A DNA stretch of 31,879 bases from an uncultured Pseudomonadota bacterium. GTDB taxonomy: Bacteria; Pseudomonadota; Gammaproteobacteria; Methylococcales; Methylomonadaceae. The stretch covers positions 1 to 31,879 of the forward strand of contig CAIUWU010000311.1 of NCBI GenBank assembly GCA_903902945.1, read 5' to 3'. This document shows, piece after piece, positions 24,937 through 31,879 of this stretch. Under the pieces are notes generated by a model. That model searched no databases, was not told where the DNA came from, and was given only the letters and a program-made list of their open reading frames with translations. Position numbers and translations under genes: made by a program. Numbering within the stretch: position 1 is the stretch's first letter; every line of letters begins with the position of its first letter.

Positions 24937-25770
24937 TCAGACCGAAATAGGCGCCTTGATGGCAGGATGCGCCTGATAGCCAACGATTTCGAAATCGTCA
25001 TAGCGATAATCAAATATAGACTCCGGGCGACGCTTGATCTGCAGTTGCGGCAAAGCCAAAGGCTCACGGCTTAATTGCAGCTGGGCCTGTTCAAGATGGT
25101 TGAGATACAAATGCACATCACCGCCGGTCCAGATCAGTTCACCAACCAGCAAATCAGATTGCTGAGCCAGCATATGGGTGAGCAGGGCATAACTGGCAAT
25201 ATTGAACGGCAGCCCCAGAAAGGTATCGCAACTGCGCTGATAGAGCTGGCAGGACAATTTGCCATCGGCCACATAAAACTGAAACAAGGCATGACAGGCG
25301 GCCAGCGCCATTTTGCCCTCGGCGACATTGGCCTGCGGCGATTGTGATTCATCCGGCAGATCCGCTACATTCCAGGCCGAAACGATCATGCGCCGGCTGT
25401 TGGGAGTAGTGCGGATTTGTTCCACCACCTGCGCAATCTGATCGATGGTTTCACCACTGGCGGTCGGCCAATTGCGCCATTGCTTGCCATAAACCGGACC
25501 CAGCTCACCGCTGGCATCGGCCCATTCGTCCCAGATCGTCACGCCGTTTTGCTGCAAATAAGCGATATTGGTATCGCCATTCAGGAACCACAGCAATTCA
25601 TGAATGATGGATTTGAGATGAACTTTTTTGGTTGTCAGCAGCGGAAAGCCGGCCGCCAGATCAAAACGCATCTGATGGCCAAAAAGCGACAGCGTACCGC
25701 TGCCGGTGCGGTCACCCTTGCGATTGCCTTGGTTTAACAGGGTACTGAGTAAATCCAGATAGGTTTGCAT
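24937..25770 (-). CDS. thyA: Thymidylate synthase
   Basis: A 277-aa protein, 13 residues longer than the E. coli enzyme (264). It has GDRTGSGTLSLFGHQMRFDL at the N-terminus, SRRMIVSAWNVADL, the catalytic cysteine in AACHALFQFYV, and QRSCDTFLGLPFNIASYALL. The extra residues (DESQSPQANVAEG, about 25316-25354) sit just before the catalytic strand. It makes dTMP using methylene-tetrahydrofolate. It lies 6 bp after creA and 5 bp before nth. Confidence 0.97.
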   Translation of the reverse strand: MQTYLDLLSTLLNQGNRKGDRTGSGTLSLFGHQMRFDLAAGFPLLTTKKVHLKSIIHELLWFLNGDTNIAYLQQNGVTIWDEWADASGELGPVYGKQWRNWPTASGETIDQIAQVVEQIRTTPNSRRMIVSAWNVADLPDESQSPQANVAEGKMALAACHALFQFYVADGKLSCQLYQRSCDTFLGLPFNIASYALLTHMLAQQSDLLVGELIWTGGDVHLYLNHLEQAQLQLSREPLALPQLQIKRRPESIFDYRYDDFEIVGYQAHPAIKAPISV

Positions 25771-25776
25771 GACGGC

Positions 25777-26241
25777 TCATTTTCCCCAGGGCATCACCGG
25801 CACGGTAGAGATACTGTTGGCCGGTGCGCCTTCGATTACTTTGCGGCTGATCGCCAGATAAACCAGGGTGTTGTGTCTGGCATCCCACAGGCGGGTAATG
25901 TTGGTGGATTTAAACAGCAGCGATGTACTTTCCGAAAACACGGTTTCGCTGTCCGGCAATTTGGCAGGCAGTTCAATCGGCCCCACTTGACGACAGGCTA
26001 AGGAAAATTGCGAGGGATCTTCCGCCAGTCCCAGAGTTCCGGAAATACCACCGGTTCTGGCTTGACTGATATGACACACCACATTGGGAATTTTCGGGTC
26101 CTGAAAAGCATCGACACAAACTTTGTGATTGGCGCCGACCAGTTTCCAGGCGGTGGTCACGCAACCGATTTCATCGGCGTTGGCCAGCGTGCTACCCAGC
26201 AGCAAAACAGCGCAAGCGGATTTTTTTAAAGCGATATTCAT
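25777..26241 (-). CDS. creA: CreA family periplasmic protein
   Basis: A 154-aa protein with a signal peptide (MNIALKKSACAVLLLGSTLA, predicted cut after ANA). The CreA-family body contains DEIGCVTTAWKLVGANHKVC, VVCHISQARTGGISG and TRLWDARHNTLVYLAIS. It has four mature cysteines, probably two disulfides. The function of CreA is not established. It starts 17 bp after the MEKHLA gene and ends 6 bp before thyA, so it is likely co-transcribed with both. Confidence 0.88.
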   Translation of the reverse strand: MNIALKKSACAVLLLGSTLANADEIGCVTTAWKLVGANHKVCVDAFQDPKIPNVVCHISQARTGGISGTLGLAEDPSQFSLACRQVGPIELPAKLPDSETVFSESTSLLFKSTNITRLWDARHNTLVYLAISRKVIEGAPANSISTVPVMPWGK

Positions 26242-26258
26242 AATGTGTCCGATAAAAG

Positions 26259-26717
26259 TTATGCAAGCCAGGTCCAGTCACTGAAACAGGCGGCCTGACC
26301 GTGATAATGGCCGTTTTCATCCAGCAGATTCCAGACCACGGCACGTTCAATCAGAAAACGTTTGCCAGTGCTGGAAATCCGCACTCCGCGGTAATCGCTG
26401 ATATAGCCCTTGCTGCGCACCTGTTCCAGCAAGGCTTCACGCTGTTGCTGATTGATCGGTTCCGCCGACAGGCGGGAAGGCAGGTTCACCAGTTGCGCTT
26501 CGGTCAGTTCAAATAAGGCCAAAGCCTGCTGATTGCCATAATTAAACAGCGGATCGCTATCTGTGTTATGCGACAACAAGACGAACGCTGCCGCATTCAA
26601 CTGCTGGGCCAGACTCCGCGTCGGATCTACCGCCAGCAATGGCTTACCCAGCAAGCGCTGATAACTGTCCAGCAAAAGGCGGACGTGGGCTTCGTTATAA
26701 ATTAAAGATTCGGTCAT
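26259..26717 (-). CDS. MEKHLA domain protein
   Basis: A 152-aa soluble protein matching the stand-alone bacterial MEKHLA family (PAS-related), with FVLLSHNTDSDPLFNYGNQQ, ALALFELTEAQLVNLPSRLS and YRGVRISSTGKRFLIERAVV. The pattern 'nYGNqqAL.LFe...' followed by 'Y.GvRis..GkrF.I..a.vW' is characteristic. The biochemical role is unknown; PAS-like folds suggest ligand or light sensing. It is the first gene of the run into creA-thyA-nth. Its promoter should lie in 26718-26850, where I see no clear consensus. Confidence 0.75.
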   Translation of the reverse strand: MTESLIYNEAHVRLLLDSYQRLLGKPLLAVDPTRSLAQQLNAAAFVLLSHNTDSDPLFNYGNQQALALFELTEAQLVNLPSRLSAEPINQQQREALLEQVRSKGYISDYRGVRISSTGKRFLIERAVVWNLLDENGHYHGQAACFSDWTWLA

Positions 26718-26850
26718 TACAGTCAGGAGTGAGAATAACGAGTAGTGCCAAAGTATTTGAGTCGGGAATTATACGCAGATCAGGCGATATTGATGTCTTG
26801 ATTTACTGCGGTATGACTGCCTGGTTAACACTGATGTGGTTACACTTTGC

Positions 26851-26981
26851 TGGACACACTTTTACAATGTTTAAAATTAAGTGTGGTCCAAATGAGGCGA
26901 GAGAAACCTAATATCTATACAGCCGAATTCAGAGCCTCAGCGGTTAAGTTGGCGAAGGACTTATTGGTTTGTTTCAAATAA
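26851..26981 (+). mobile_element. Decayed IS3-family fragment (terminal repeat and start of orfA)
   Basis: An imperfect palindrome, TGGACACACTT (26851-26861) against AAGTGTGGTCCA (26879-26890), is followed at 26892 by an open frame MRREKPNIYTAEFRASAVKL AKD, the typical beginning of an IS3-type transposase OrfA (HTH_Tnp_1). Similarity ends at about 26960, exactly where the stop codon of the HNH gene lies. The remaining frame to 26981 is read-through into unrelated sequence. The rest of the element is absent. It marks the left border of the accessory segment. Confidence 0.65.
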
Positions 26982-27782
26982 GCCGATCTGTTCGCAGGCA
27001 TCAAGAAATGGCTTGCGTAGAAAATTGCAATCGGCATAAGGTGAAGTCCTGGCCTGCCTAGCTAGCGTCGTCAGAAAATTTTGAGGTGATCTGCCGTCTT
27101 CCCGCCATTCATCCAGAACTTGAGTCAGCCAATATTTGCCGTCGTTATCCCCACACAGTTTGGCTTTGTAACGCTCTTCAATACCGTAAACGTCTTTCCA
27201 TGTGTTGAGTTTCTCCTCAAGATCGGCGGGACCGAAGTGTAGGCTGACATCCGCAGGCGTCAGACTCTCGATATTCGTATGCCGCAATTCCATTTGCAGC
27301 TGGATAGCATAAGGTTTGTCCGTGTAAGGATAAAAAACAGCGCGGCGCCGAACCGCCCGGGCGGGGTCTTTCGGTGTAAAAGCTGGATCCTTGCTGCTCT
27401 TGTAACTGCTGTTGCAGTGGTGGCAAGCCGGAACCAGATTGTGAAAGTTGATCGAATTGAATGGATACAAAGCCTTGGGCAGATAATGATCGTAGGCCTC
27501 ACGTTTGCTTTGATATTCACCCACCAAGTCGCTGATGCCACAGAACGGGCATTTACCTGCTTTGTTGGTTTCCACGAACGTCTTATAGTGATCGTCGATA
27601 TTGCCAACTTTCTGCTTCAATGCGGCTGCATCGAAGTCATAAAGGCCCGTGAAAAATTTGCGTGTATCGGCTGCAATGCTTGGAAACTTCTTCTCGATGT
27701 CAGAGTATCTGGTGGCATAACATTCGAATTCGTTATTGCACAGTCGCTCGATGTTGTTATTGCAGATGTACCACCATTTCAA
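26961..27782 (-). CDS. HNH endonuclease (PtuB-like), uninterrupted part
   Basis: This is 273 aa from a TTG. The nuclease core has a zinc CPFC pair (Cys78, Cys81), the DHYLPK motif (Asp98-His99), NFHNLVPAC and a second CxxC pair (Cys120, Cys123) with N124: the His-Asn-His/beta-beta-alpha-metal arrangement of HNH proteins paired with ATPases in Septu-type defence. The C-terminal ~150 residues are unassigned. No ATG precedes it in this frame. The true start is probably the ATG at 27859 in another frame, followed by a one-base frameshift. It is the last gene after hsdS, the ATPase and the 56-aa gene. The target, DNA or RNA, is not visible from sequence. Confidence 0.82.
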   Translation of the reverse strand: MKWWYICNNNIERLCNNEFECYATRYSDIEKKFPSIAADTRKFFTGLYDFDAAALKQKVGNIDDHYKTFVETNKAGKCPFCGISDLVGEYQSKREAYDHYLPKALYPFNSINFHNLVPACHHCNSSYKSSKDPAFTPKDPARAVRRRAVFYPYTDKPYAIQLQMELRHTNIESLTPADVSLHFGPADLEEKLNTWKDVYGIEERYKAKLCGDNDGKYWLTQVLDEWREDGRSPQNFLTTLARQARTSPYADCNFLRKPFLDACEQIGLFETNQ

Positions 27783-27859
27783 CCGGCGAATTTGCTTCGT
27801 ATTCAGCTTAGAAAAATGTCCGTAAATTCTTTCAACGTTACCGTAAAAGAAATCGGCAT
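27783..27859 (-). other. Frameshifted 5' end of the HNH endonuclease gene
   Basis: An ATG at 27857-27859 has TTAGGA about 8 nt upstream and lies 9 bp after the preceding stop codon. It encodes MPISFTVTLKEFTDIF and then terminates three codons later. Adding one base in the A5 run at 27812-27816 joins it to SKLNTKQIRRLKWWYICNNN, the uninterrupted HNH frame. The best ribosome binding site and start therefore belong to this short piece. A sequencing or assembly error, a real mutation, or slippage on the homopolymer would each explain it. Confidence 0.6.
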
Positions 27860-27868
27860 TTTTTTGTC

Positions 27869-28039
27869 CTAATAATAGAACGCTTCCATCACCTCATGCA
27901 GTTCCTCGTTGGCGTCAAACAAATTTAAGCCAAATGGCCGGCTTGATGGTGCCTTGCACCACACATCGAAAAAGATGAAATCAATGAATTTCTGCATCTT
28001 CTCCATCTGGTGCGGGACGTAGGTATAGGCAAACAGCAT
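27869..28039 (-). CDS. Small 56-aa protein between the ATPase and HNH genes
   Basis: An ATG at 28037-28039 overlaps the ATPase stop codon as TGATG. The frame encodes MLFAYTYVPHQMEKMQKFID, then FIFFDVWCKAPSSRPFGLNL, FDANEELHEVMEAFYY and a TAG stop. It is aromatic-rich with one cysteine and no signal peptide. The one-base overlap upstream, and the HNH ribosome binding site overlapping its stop, argue that it is translated. I do not recognise the family. Its place between an ATPase and a nuclease suggests an adaptor, inhibitor or small subunit of that complex, which is inference. Confidence 0.7.
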   Translation of the reverse strand: MLFAYTYVPHQMEKMQKFIDFIFFDVWCKAPSSRPFGLNLFDANEELHEVMEAFYY

Positions 28040-29724
28040 CAGTTGCGACCCTCCGGTTCGGTGCCCTCCGCCTTGTCGAGAATCGCCTTGATCAACAGGA
28101 TTTTTTCCACCGAATCCCCCAACTCTTGGTTTATCTCGTCGATCAAAGCCGTGGCATCTGCATTGCCTGTATCAAATTGCGCACGCAAGCGATCCAAAAT
28201 ACCCTGCGCATATCCGCCTATGGTCTCGCGTTTGCCGAAGGTACTCATGGTGATTTTGTTGATCGACGCGCCCAGGGTGTTGTAGTCAGGATGGCTGATG
28301 CTAACATCTCCGGTGGCTTTGTCCTTCTTGAACACCAAGACCTTATTAGGCTTGCTGTCGGATATTAAAAACGGCGTATGGGTGGTAATCAACATTTCAT
28401 GACTACCTGACTTTAAATCGTCAGGCAGACACTGTCTCAAACGCGTAATAAATTGAGATCGCCAGTCTGGGTTAAAGTGCGTATCTGGCTCGTCCAGCAA
28501 AAACAACACGTCACTATCCCGATAAAGCGTACAAATTCCAAGCGTATGCAAAAATTGATTCTCACCATCCGACAGGGTTTTGCTATAGACAGTGGCATTA
28601 ACTCCCGATTTCAGCAAAACCACATCCTTAAACCGAATGACACGCTGATCGGATGGCAAGATGGGAATGGTTTCATTCACATAAAGGCTTTGCGACTGGT
28701 ACATCTCCAACTTTTGTTGATTACTTACCGAGTAGAGGTTAAGTGTCAGCAATAATTGTAAGGACCGAAACAGTTCTAATGCCGTTCCAAAATGCAAAGC
28801 AAAAGCTTTCTTACACTCTTCATCCAACCAGTAATCCAAATAATGTGTGTCACCGTCACTATTGTAAAAATATGCGGAAGCACATTGACGCAATTTTTCC
28901 TGAACACTCCGCGCGTTCTCCAACAGAGGCCATTGCCCCGTCTTTTCAGTGGAAATACCCAAACCAGACGGATAAAGGATGTCCTTTAAAACTATCCGAA
29001 AATACTTAATGCCATCCAGAGCCATTTCTTCTTTGAATGGCTCAAGGTGTCTGGGATCGCCCAGAATAAAATTACTCAGCAAAATGGCTTGATTGAAATC
29101 CTGATCAAGAAAAACGAGTCGTCCTTCCGGTGTGCCTGTATAGGGTGTTTCCTTGCGCAAAGAATCCAGGTACTCATCAAAATGAATAAAGCGCATTTTG
29201 AAAAACGGCAAGCTAAGGATCTCGTTCTCTCCGGATGAATAGGCGACCACAAAATCTGGCAATACCGCTTTTACTAATCGGCTATCGAGTGGAGCATCCT
29301 GATCGAATCCAGCGCCATTTAAAATAAAGAACTGAGGCCCACAATCAGCCTCCTTAACAATTTTGATATGCGGTTGCTGAATGTTGCTGCTTGTAACAAA
29401 CTCGGGAAAGGACTTGCTCAAATATTCCAGCTCAAACCCGTCAGGGATACCGGTTTCCTCCCGAAAACCACCCGGTACATTTTCGGAGTCGAATTCGAAT
29501 AATTCAGGACGGTAATTTAGACTCTTACAATCCAAATGAAAAAATATCGCCGCCAAGGCTTCCAATAAATTGGACTTACCGCTGCCATTGGGACCGGCAC
29601 AGATAAAAGGTGCAAAGCTTTGCTCTTCGAGCAAATCCCACTGGGAACGAAACCAATATTCAAAACCCGGTTGCAAGCTTCGAAAGCCTTCTGGGTTGGT
29701 AATCTTCAACCTAAGTAGCTTCAT
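28039..29724 (-). CDS. Restriction-system-associated AAA/ABC ATPase (PtuA/RecF-like)
   Basis: A 561-aa protein. Walker A GPNGSGKS is at residues 44-51. The ABC-type signature TLSDGENQFLHTLG is near 385, Walker B FLLDEPDTHFNP near 408, and the switch histidine TTHTPFLI near 444. The insert between Walker A and the signature is long and without recognisable domains, and no TOPRIM domain was seen at the C-terminus. This is the architecture of SMC/RecF-like ATPases that accompany HNH nucleases in Septu-type defence and of 'restriction system-associated AAA family ATPases'. It overlaps hsdS by 4 bp (ATGA) and the 56-aa gene by 1 bp, so the four genes are translationally coupled. An anti-phage role is inferred from family and context. 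Confidence 0.85.
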   Translation of the reverse strand: MKLLRLKITNPEGFRSLQPGFEYWFRSQWDLLEEQSFAPFICAGPNGSGKSNLLEALAAIFFHLDCKSLNYRPELFEFDSENVPGGFREETGIPDGFELEYLSKSFPEFVTSSNIQQPHIKIVKEADCGPQFFILNGAGFDQDAPLDSRLVKAVLPDFVVAYSSGENEILSLPFFKMRFIHFDEYLDSLRKETPYTGTPEGRLVFLDQDFNQAILLSNFILGDPRHLEPFKEEMALDGIKYFRIVLKDILYPSGLGISTEKTGQWPLLENARSVQEKLRQCASAYFYNSDGDTHYLDYWLDEECKKAFALHFGTALELFRSLQLLLTLNLYSVSNQQKLEMYQSQSLYVNETIPILPSDQRVIRFKDVVLLKSGVNATVYSKTLSDGENQFLHTLGICTLYRDSDVLFLLDEPDTHFNPDWRSQFITRLRQCLPDDLKSGSHEMLITTHTPFLISDSKPNKVLVFKKDKATGDVSISHPDYNTLGASINKITMSTFGKRETIGGYAQGILDRLRAQFDTGNADATALIDEINQELGDSVEKILLIKAILDKAEGTEPEGRN

Positions 29725-30746
29725 TGCGATGGCTCGGTTTCAATTATCGAAAACAACAGCGTTTGCTTATTTTTGTCGAATATCTGTTTCAGTCGATTAT
29801 TTGCCAATAAATCGAAAATAATCGCCTTTATTCTTTCATAACCAGCGAAATCCAATGTGCTCAATTCGCCAAGTTGTTCCAGTAAGCTTTCGAATGACAA
29901 AGGCTCGTTCGCACTGGAAATGACGCCAACAACATCTTCGGCTTCAAAATACCGGGTAAATAATTTGTCAGAATCATCAAAATCGAATTCTGAAACCTCT
30001 GAGTAATTTTTCTGCCAAGTTGTGAAATCAGGAATAGTGCTTTGGAAGCGTTTGGCGGTTTCAAGTTGGCTACTAATCGAATCAAAATAACGCTGCGGAG
30101 GTATGTGTAATTGCTCAATTGATTTGATTAGCGATTCGAAGGGGACATTTGCTTTTTTGATTAAATCTTCATGTAAAGACAATCGATCAAAATCGATCTT
30201 AGGCACCTCAAAAGCAAGGCTGCGAGCCAATTCTGCACTTTGTGTCAGTGATCCTATACGGTCGAGATTTGCTTTTTTTATTGCAGCTTCCGCTTGCTCG
30301 AACGACTTACAAAGTGCCGACATCTGTCCAAGCTCCTGCAATGGCGAGCGAAACGACGCGAATTGTTCAGCCAACCGACTAAGAGAATTCAGTTGATCCC
30401 AGGGCAATTTCGTCACTCGATTGGCTTCTTCTAAAGCCTTAAAATGGCTTGCAGCTGTTTGATTAAACACATTCAAACTCGCCAAGGTCTCCTGAACATT
30501 TTTAGAAAAACTGGGCTCAACGCTTAAGCGAAGCCTTTTTTTAATGTACGCATTGTTTTCATCGACTAACTTGTCCAAAGGGATACGCGATAAATCGAGT
30601 TCACCTTTAAATGCCTGCTGGCTTAATGCGCCATAGAGGTTTTCCAGATCAATCAGACTTTGTTTGTATTGGGATTTAAGTATTTCGACTTTTCCGACGA
30701 TCGCCGCGAACTTCTGTCGATCATCTTTCTCAGGCCAGATAATAGG
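29721..30746 (-). CDS. hsdS: Type I restriction specificity subunit HsdS, C-terminal part with long extension (5' end lost)
   Basis: About 340 residues remain. The first block (RQKFAAIVGKVEILKSQYKQ, then YGALSQQAFKGELDLSRIPL) is the conserved final helix region and end of HsdS. Most HsdS proteins stop soon after this point. Here a ~280-residue extension follows: helical, charged, probably coiled-coil (KALEEANRVTKLPWDQLNSL, SFEQAEAAIKKANLD). It ends in a small domain (PLSFESLLEQLGELSTLDFA, YERIKAIIFDLLANNRLKQI FDKN). Both target-recognition domains are missing because the sequence changes to a GC-rich foreign segment at about 30,735-30,765. The exact end is uncertain. The stop overlaps the ATPase start by 4 bp. 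Confidence 0.82.
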   Translation of the reverse strand, partial: PIIWPEKDDRQKFAAIVGKVEILKSQYKQSLIDLENLYGALSQQAFKGELDLSRIPLDKLVDENNAYIKKRLRLSVEPSFSKNVQETLASLNVFNQTAASHFKALEEANRVTKLPWDQLNSLSRLAEQFASFRSPLQELGQMSALCKSFEQAEAAIKKANLDRIGSLTQSAELARSLAFEVPKIDFDRLSLHEDLIKKANVPFESLIKSIEQLHIPPQRYFDSISSQLETAKRFQSTIPDFTTWQKNYSEVSEFDFDDSDKLFTRYFEAEDVVGVISSANEPLSFESLLEQLGELSTLDFAGYERIKAIIFDLLANNRLKQIFDKNKQTLLFSIIETEPSQ

Positions 30747-31879
30747 TAAAGGCCGTAATGTCGGCAACGACGCCGAGGCGCAGCGGCTGATCCGCCGCCA
30801 CGCCGTAGAGCGCGCCGCCCAGCCAAGCCAGCGGCAACACGCCGGCGGGCAGCTTGCCCAGCACGCGCGCCTTGCCGTCCGCTGTGTAGGCGCCGACGCC
30901 GTCCGCCCCGGCGAGGACACAGCCGTTGGCCAGCGGCGCGAGGTAGGCGCGCCGCCCATCCAGCCGGGTGGGGCGCAGGTCGCTCAACGCCACGAACACC
31001 GTCGCGCCCGGGGTGAGCACCGCGGCGGCGTCGGGGCCGGCGGGCTGCACCTCGGTCCACGCGACCTGCGTCTGGCGCGCCAGCAGTTTGCCGGTGGCGC
31101 CGGCGATCAGCCAGAGCTGGTTGCCGTCCTGCGGCGCGAAGAGCACGCCCTGGCGGCCGACCAGCGCCGGCGCGGCGACGCGTTCCGCCAGCGCCGCCGG
31201 GCAGAGCCGCCGCGGGTAGACGCGCGCCCAGTTGAGGCTGCCGTCGCCCGCGTGCGCCGCGCCAAACACGCCGCGCCCGGTGAGGAAGTAGACCGCCTGC
31301 CCGTCGGCCACCGGCGGCGGCAGCCCGGCCGCGTAGGTGTAGTACAACTCATCGAGCTGCAGGGACGCGGGGCCGGCGCAGACCGGCAGGACGAAGAGCG
31401 TCTCGCCGCTCGGTGCGTCCACGGCGACGAGGGCAACTTCGCCGCCCTTGGTGGCCATCAGGTAGAAGCGCCCGGCGGCGGGAGCGGGCGGGCTGGCGGG
31501 CAGCCACTCGCCGCCTGCCCAGGTCCAGCACTCGCGGCCGTCGCGGCGGGCAAAGCCACGCAGCGTCCACCCGCGTTCCGGGCGCCACTGGCGCGCCGCC
31601 ACCACGTCGCCGCTGACCGCCGGGCGTTCGCGCCCGCCGAGTTCGCGCGTCGTCGGCTGGTACGCCACCAGCGGCTCGACGCGCGACCAGCGCACGCCGT
31701 CGGCCGTCAGCGCGGCGAGGCAGCGCGACGTCTGCACATAAACAGTGCCGTCGGCGTCGCGCACCGGCAGCGGGGCAAGGGCAGGCGGCGCCCACTGGAA
31801 CTCCGCGCGCGCGCCGGCGGCGCTGGCCTCGAAGCTGCCGGGCGCGAGCGTGACGAGCGGGCGCAGGACCGCGCCCTCC
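30730..31879 (-). CDS. PQQ-like beta-propeller protein, C-terminal part, on GC-rich foreign sequence
   Basis: The frame is open from the right edge to a TGA at 30730-30732, about 382 residues with no start inside the window. Repeats of the PQQ/Trp-docking kind are visible: GTVYVQTSRCLAALTADGVR W, GRFYLMATKGGEVALVAVDA, ADGQAVYFLTGRGVFGAAHA and GVLFAPQDGNQLWLIAGATG. Such proteins are often secreted or periplasmic, but no targeting signal can be judged here. The GC content is about 75% (30781-30840), against about 43% just left of the junction (30601-30660), and codon use is unlike every other gene in the window. It is best read as DNA from another organism joined during assembly. The last ten codons are AT-richer and may belong to the other side. 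Confidence 0.7.
   Translation of the reverse strand, partial: EGAVLRPLVTLAPGSFEASAAGARAEFQWAPPALAPLPVRDADGTVYVQTSRCLAALTADGVRWSRVEPLVAYQPTTRELGGRERPAVSGDVVAARQWRPERGWTLRGFARRDGRECWTWAGGEWLPASPPAPAAGRFYLMATKGGEVALVAVDAPSGETLFVLPVCAGPASLQLDELYYTYAAGLPPPVADGQAVYFLTGRGVFGAAHAGDGSLNWARVYPRRLCPAALAERVAAPALVGRQGVLFAPQDGNQLWLIAGATGKLLARQTQVAWTEVQPAGPDAAAVLTPGATVFVALSDLRPTRLDGRRAYLAPLANGCVLAGADGVGAYTADGKARVLGKLPAGVLPLAWLGGALYGVAADQPLRLGVVADITAFTYYLA

Noticed and set aside
26718..26850. Small gene or RNA between the MEKHLA gene and the IS remnant
   Set aside because: No start with a ribosome binding site, no tRNA-like fold and no terminator was seen. It is most likely promoter sequence.
30653..31060. 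135-aa arginine-rich frame across the junction
   Set aside because: It spans two unrelated sequences and is an alternate frame of GC-rich DNA.
31349..31795. Arginine/alanine-rich frames in the GC-rich end
   Set aside because: High GC leaves all frames open. Only the frame with PQQ-like repeats shows recognisable protein sequence.

Overview
The left 30.7 kb reads as one stretch of a gammaproteobacterial chromosome. It carries the conserved block mnmG-rsmG-parA-parB-atpI-atpBEFHAGD, followed by housekeeping genes of gammaproteobacterial type (ribA, nadC, ampD, lspA, ileS, pyrE, hemW, gloA, nth, thyA). Base composition is moderate, about 45-55% GC. The accessory genes (a plant-like AP2-domain protein, a MEKHLA protein and a bufferin-type metallophore cluster) would suit a Methylococcales-like methanotroph, but no methane or methanol oxidation gene is present, so the order is only a guess.

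Layout. 1-9,650 (minus): atpD (cut by the left edge), atpG, atpA, atpH, atpF, atpE, atpB and atpI, preceded by parB, parA, rsmG and mnmG. atpF carries a single in-frame amber codon. 9,676-12,916 (plus): a small ArfA-like gene with a perfect 18-bp hairpin inside its coding region, then ribA and a large Lon-family protease, ended by a bidirectional terminator shared with a peroxiredoxin gene (minus). 13,836-15,795: an AP2-domain gene, nadC (minus) and ampD (plus). 15,792-19,865 (minus): lspA, ileS, pyrE. 19,917-24,203 (minus): a probable operon bufA-dedA-bufB-bufC-gloA-hemW. It encodes a Cys-rich RiPP metallophore precursor, its DUF692 (MNIO) maturase and DUF2063 partner, with a DedA membrane protein inserted, followed by two metabolic genes. 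24,296-26,717 (minus): a tight operon of a MEKHLA protein, creA, thyA and nth.

26,851-30,746 is an accessory, defence-type segment beginning at a decayed IS3-like transposase fragment. On the minus strand it reads: the C-terminal part of a type I restriction specificity subunit (HsdS) with a long C-terminal extension, an SMC/ABC-type AAA ATPase, a 56-aa unrecognised protein, and an HNH endonuclease. The genes are coupled by 4-bp and 1-bp overlaps and a 9-bp gap. The combination looks like a PtuA/PtuB-like (Septu-type) ATPase/HNH module attached to a type I restriction system. The HNH gene appears to have a one-base frameshift close to its start.

The last ~1.13 kb (about 30,750-31,879) changes abruptly to about 75% GC and encodes part of a PQQ-like beta-propeller protein in a quite different codon style. 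HsdS is cut in the middle at the same place. The simplest reading is an assembly chimera with another organism, so the right end should not be taken as true genomic context.
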